Below are positions 6,121 to 6,792 of a DNA stretch of 6,792 bases, piece by piece. The notes under the pieces were generated by a model, which did no database searches, was not told where the DNA came from, and saw only the letters and a list, made by a program, of their open reading frames with translations. The position numbers and the translations under genes are program-made. How positions within the stretch are numbered: the first letter of the stretch is position 1; each line of letters begins with the position of its first letter. Origin of the DNA: Arsenophonus sp052174495 (lineage in GTDB: Bacteria > Pseudomonadota > Gammaproteobacteria > Enterobacterales > Enterobacteriaceae); contig JBQMRR010000020.1 of assembly GCA_052174495.1 (NCBI GenBank), forward strand, positions 1-6,792, given 5' to 3'.

Positions 6121-6792
6121 AAGTATGCTTGTCGATGAATTCATCACCTGTAAGGATACTAAGGGTAATTTCCATCTTCTTTGTTTTTTAAGTAAAGAAA
6201 AAGATAACTGATTAGATATGCCTGATGAATGTTTATAGCATGAAGCATGAAGATTTCTATTTTCTCTACCAAGATATTCAGATGCATATGTATATAATCC
6301 CCAACCCAACTAAACTACTTTTTACCATTTATAACGTCTGAAATAAATTTCTTGAAAACCATAATAAAACTGTTAACTCGGAATGCATCTATTTATAGAA
6401 CAAACCTTGCCTGTAGGCATTTATATCATGGTGTATTAATCCAAAACGCTACTTCTATACCTCTACTAAATATTCTCAGTCAGGTTTTCAAAGATGTAAG
6501 TTAAAAACTGCACTTCATATAACATCAAATCTACTGAGTAGTGGTTAGAAAAACAGGTTAATATTTTACTCGATTGCAACTTACAACACATTGTTTTTAA
6601 CTATCCCTCCATTTTCTTTAATCTTTTCAACAACAACTGACTTGTGCGACTTAATATTCTATTTCGGGCTACCACTTTACACTTATCCGCAGTAGTAGAC
6701 GCACAACAGGGTATTAAAATTGATATCTTCTATCCTTTGTAGACGTATTCTCGACAATTCAATCAAGATCCACATACTCATATCTCCGTAAA
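6121..6792. repeat. Right arm of large terminal inverted repeat
   Basis: Reverse complement of 1-579 with 19 substitutions and an additional 93-base internal segment at 6333-6425. That segment is bounded by the 8-base direct repeat CATTTATA (6326-6333 and 6418-6425), so the left arm most likely lost it by slippage or recombination between the short repeats. This arm is therefore the more complete copy. The outermost 121 bases (6672-6792) are identical to the left end. Open stretches (for example minus 6309-6019) run past the inner edge of the repeat and show no known motif. The family of origin is not recognised. Confidence 0.93.

Noticed and set aside
1..6792. Composite transposon or linear plasmid with 0.6-kb terminal inverted repeats carrying zapG-degQ
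   Set aside because: There is no intact transposase or replication gene, the cargo is core chromosomal synteny, and the exact 121-base identity at the ends is better explained by an assembly break inside a repeat.
1..6792. CRISPR array, tRNA, rRNA or riboswitch
   Set aside because: I saw no regularly spaced direct repeats, no tRNA-like cloverleaf with a T-arm consensus, and no conserved rRNA segments on either strand.

Overview
The window looks like a piece of a gammaproteobacterial (Enterobacterales-type) chromosome in an advanced state of decay, as in an insect-associated endosymbiont part-way through genome reduction. The basis is the gene pair zapG (yhcB) followed by degQ, which is characteristic enterobacterial synteny, combined with a very AT-rich sequence, long stretches without genes, and a transposase gene reduced to a ghost. 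I cannot name the genus; Arsenophonus-, Serratia symbiotica- or Sodalis-like symbionts would all fit, but that is inference.

Layout. Positions 1-579 and 6121-6792 are two arms of a large inverted repeat, about 97% identical where they align, with a 93-base deletion in the left arm. The outermost 121 bases are exactly identical and the first mismatch is at base 122. Together with the symmetric ends, this suggests that the window is a whole assembly contig that begins and ends on the same repeat node. The arms carry no intact gene and I do not recognise what they came from. Between about 860 and 2121, on the minus strand, lies a nearly full-length but heavily frameshifted IS256-family (Mutator-type) transposase pseudogene, readable only by changing frames. 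Positions 2130-3413 are a 1.3-kb AT-rich stretch with no gene I can support. zapE usually sits in this place, divergent from zapG, in enterobacterial relatives.

The two intact genes lie in the middle. zapG (3494-3871, +) encodes a small membrane-anchored coiled-coil protein of the cell envelope and division apparatus. It has an extended -10 promoter candidate and a clear ribosome-binding site. degQ (4143-5564, +) encodes a periplasmic HtrA-type serine protease/chaperone with an intact His-Asp-Ser triad and two PDZ domains. The 271-base gap between them holds a perfect 12-base tandem duplication and two small inverted repeats. degQ ends at a clear intrinsic terminator (5574-5610). Beyond it, where degS follows in E. 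coli, there is only unrecognised sequence up to the right repeat arm.

Functionally, the window retains envelope maintenance (ZapG) and periplasmic protein quality control (DegQ), while the genes expected on either side (zapE, degS) are not visible. I found no convincing new multi-gene system. The points most worth following up are the inverted-repeat ends, the unidentified repeat family, and the survival of degQ beside a missing degS.
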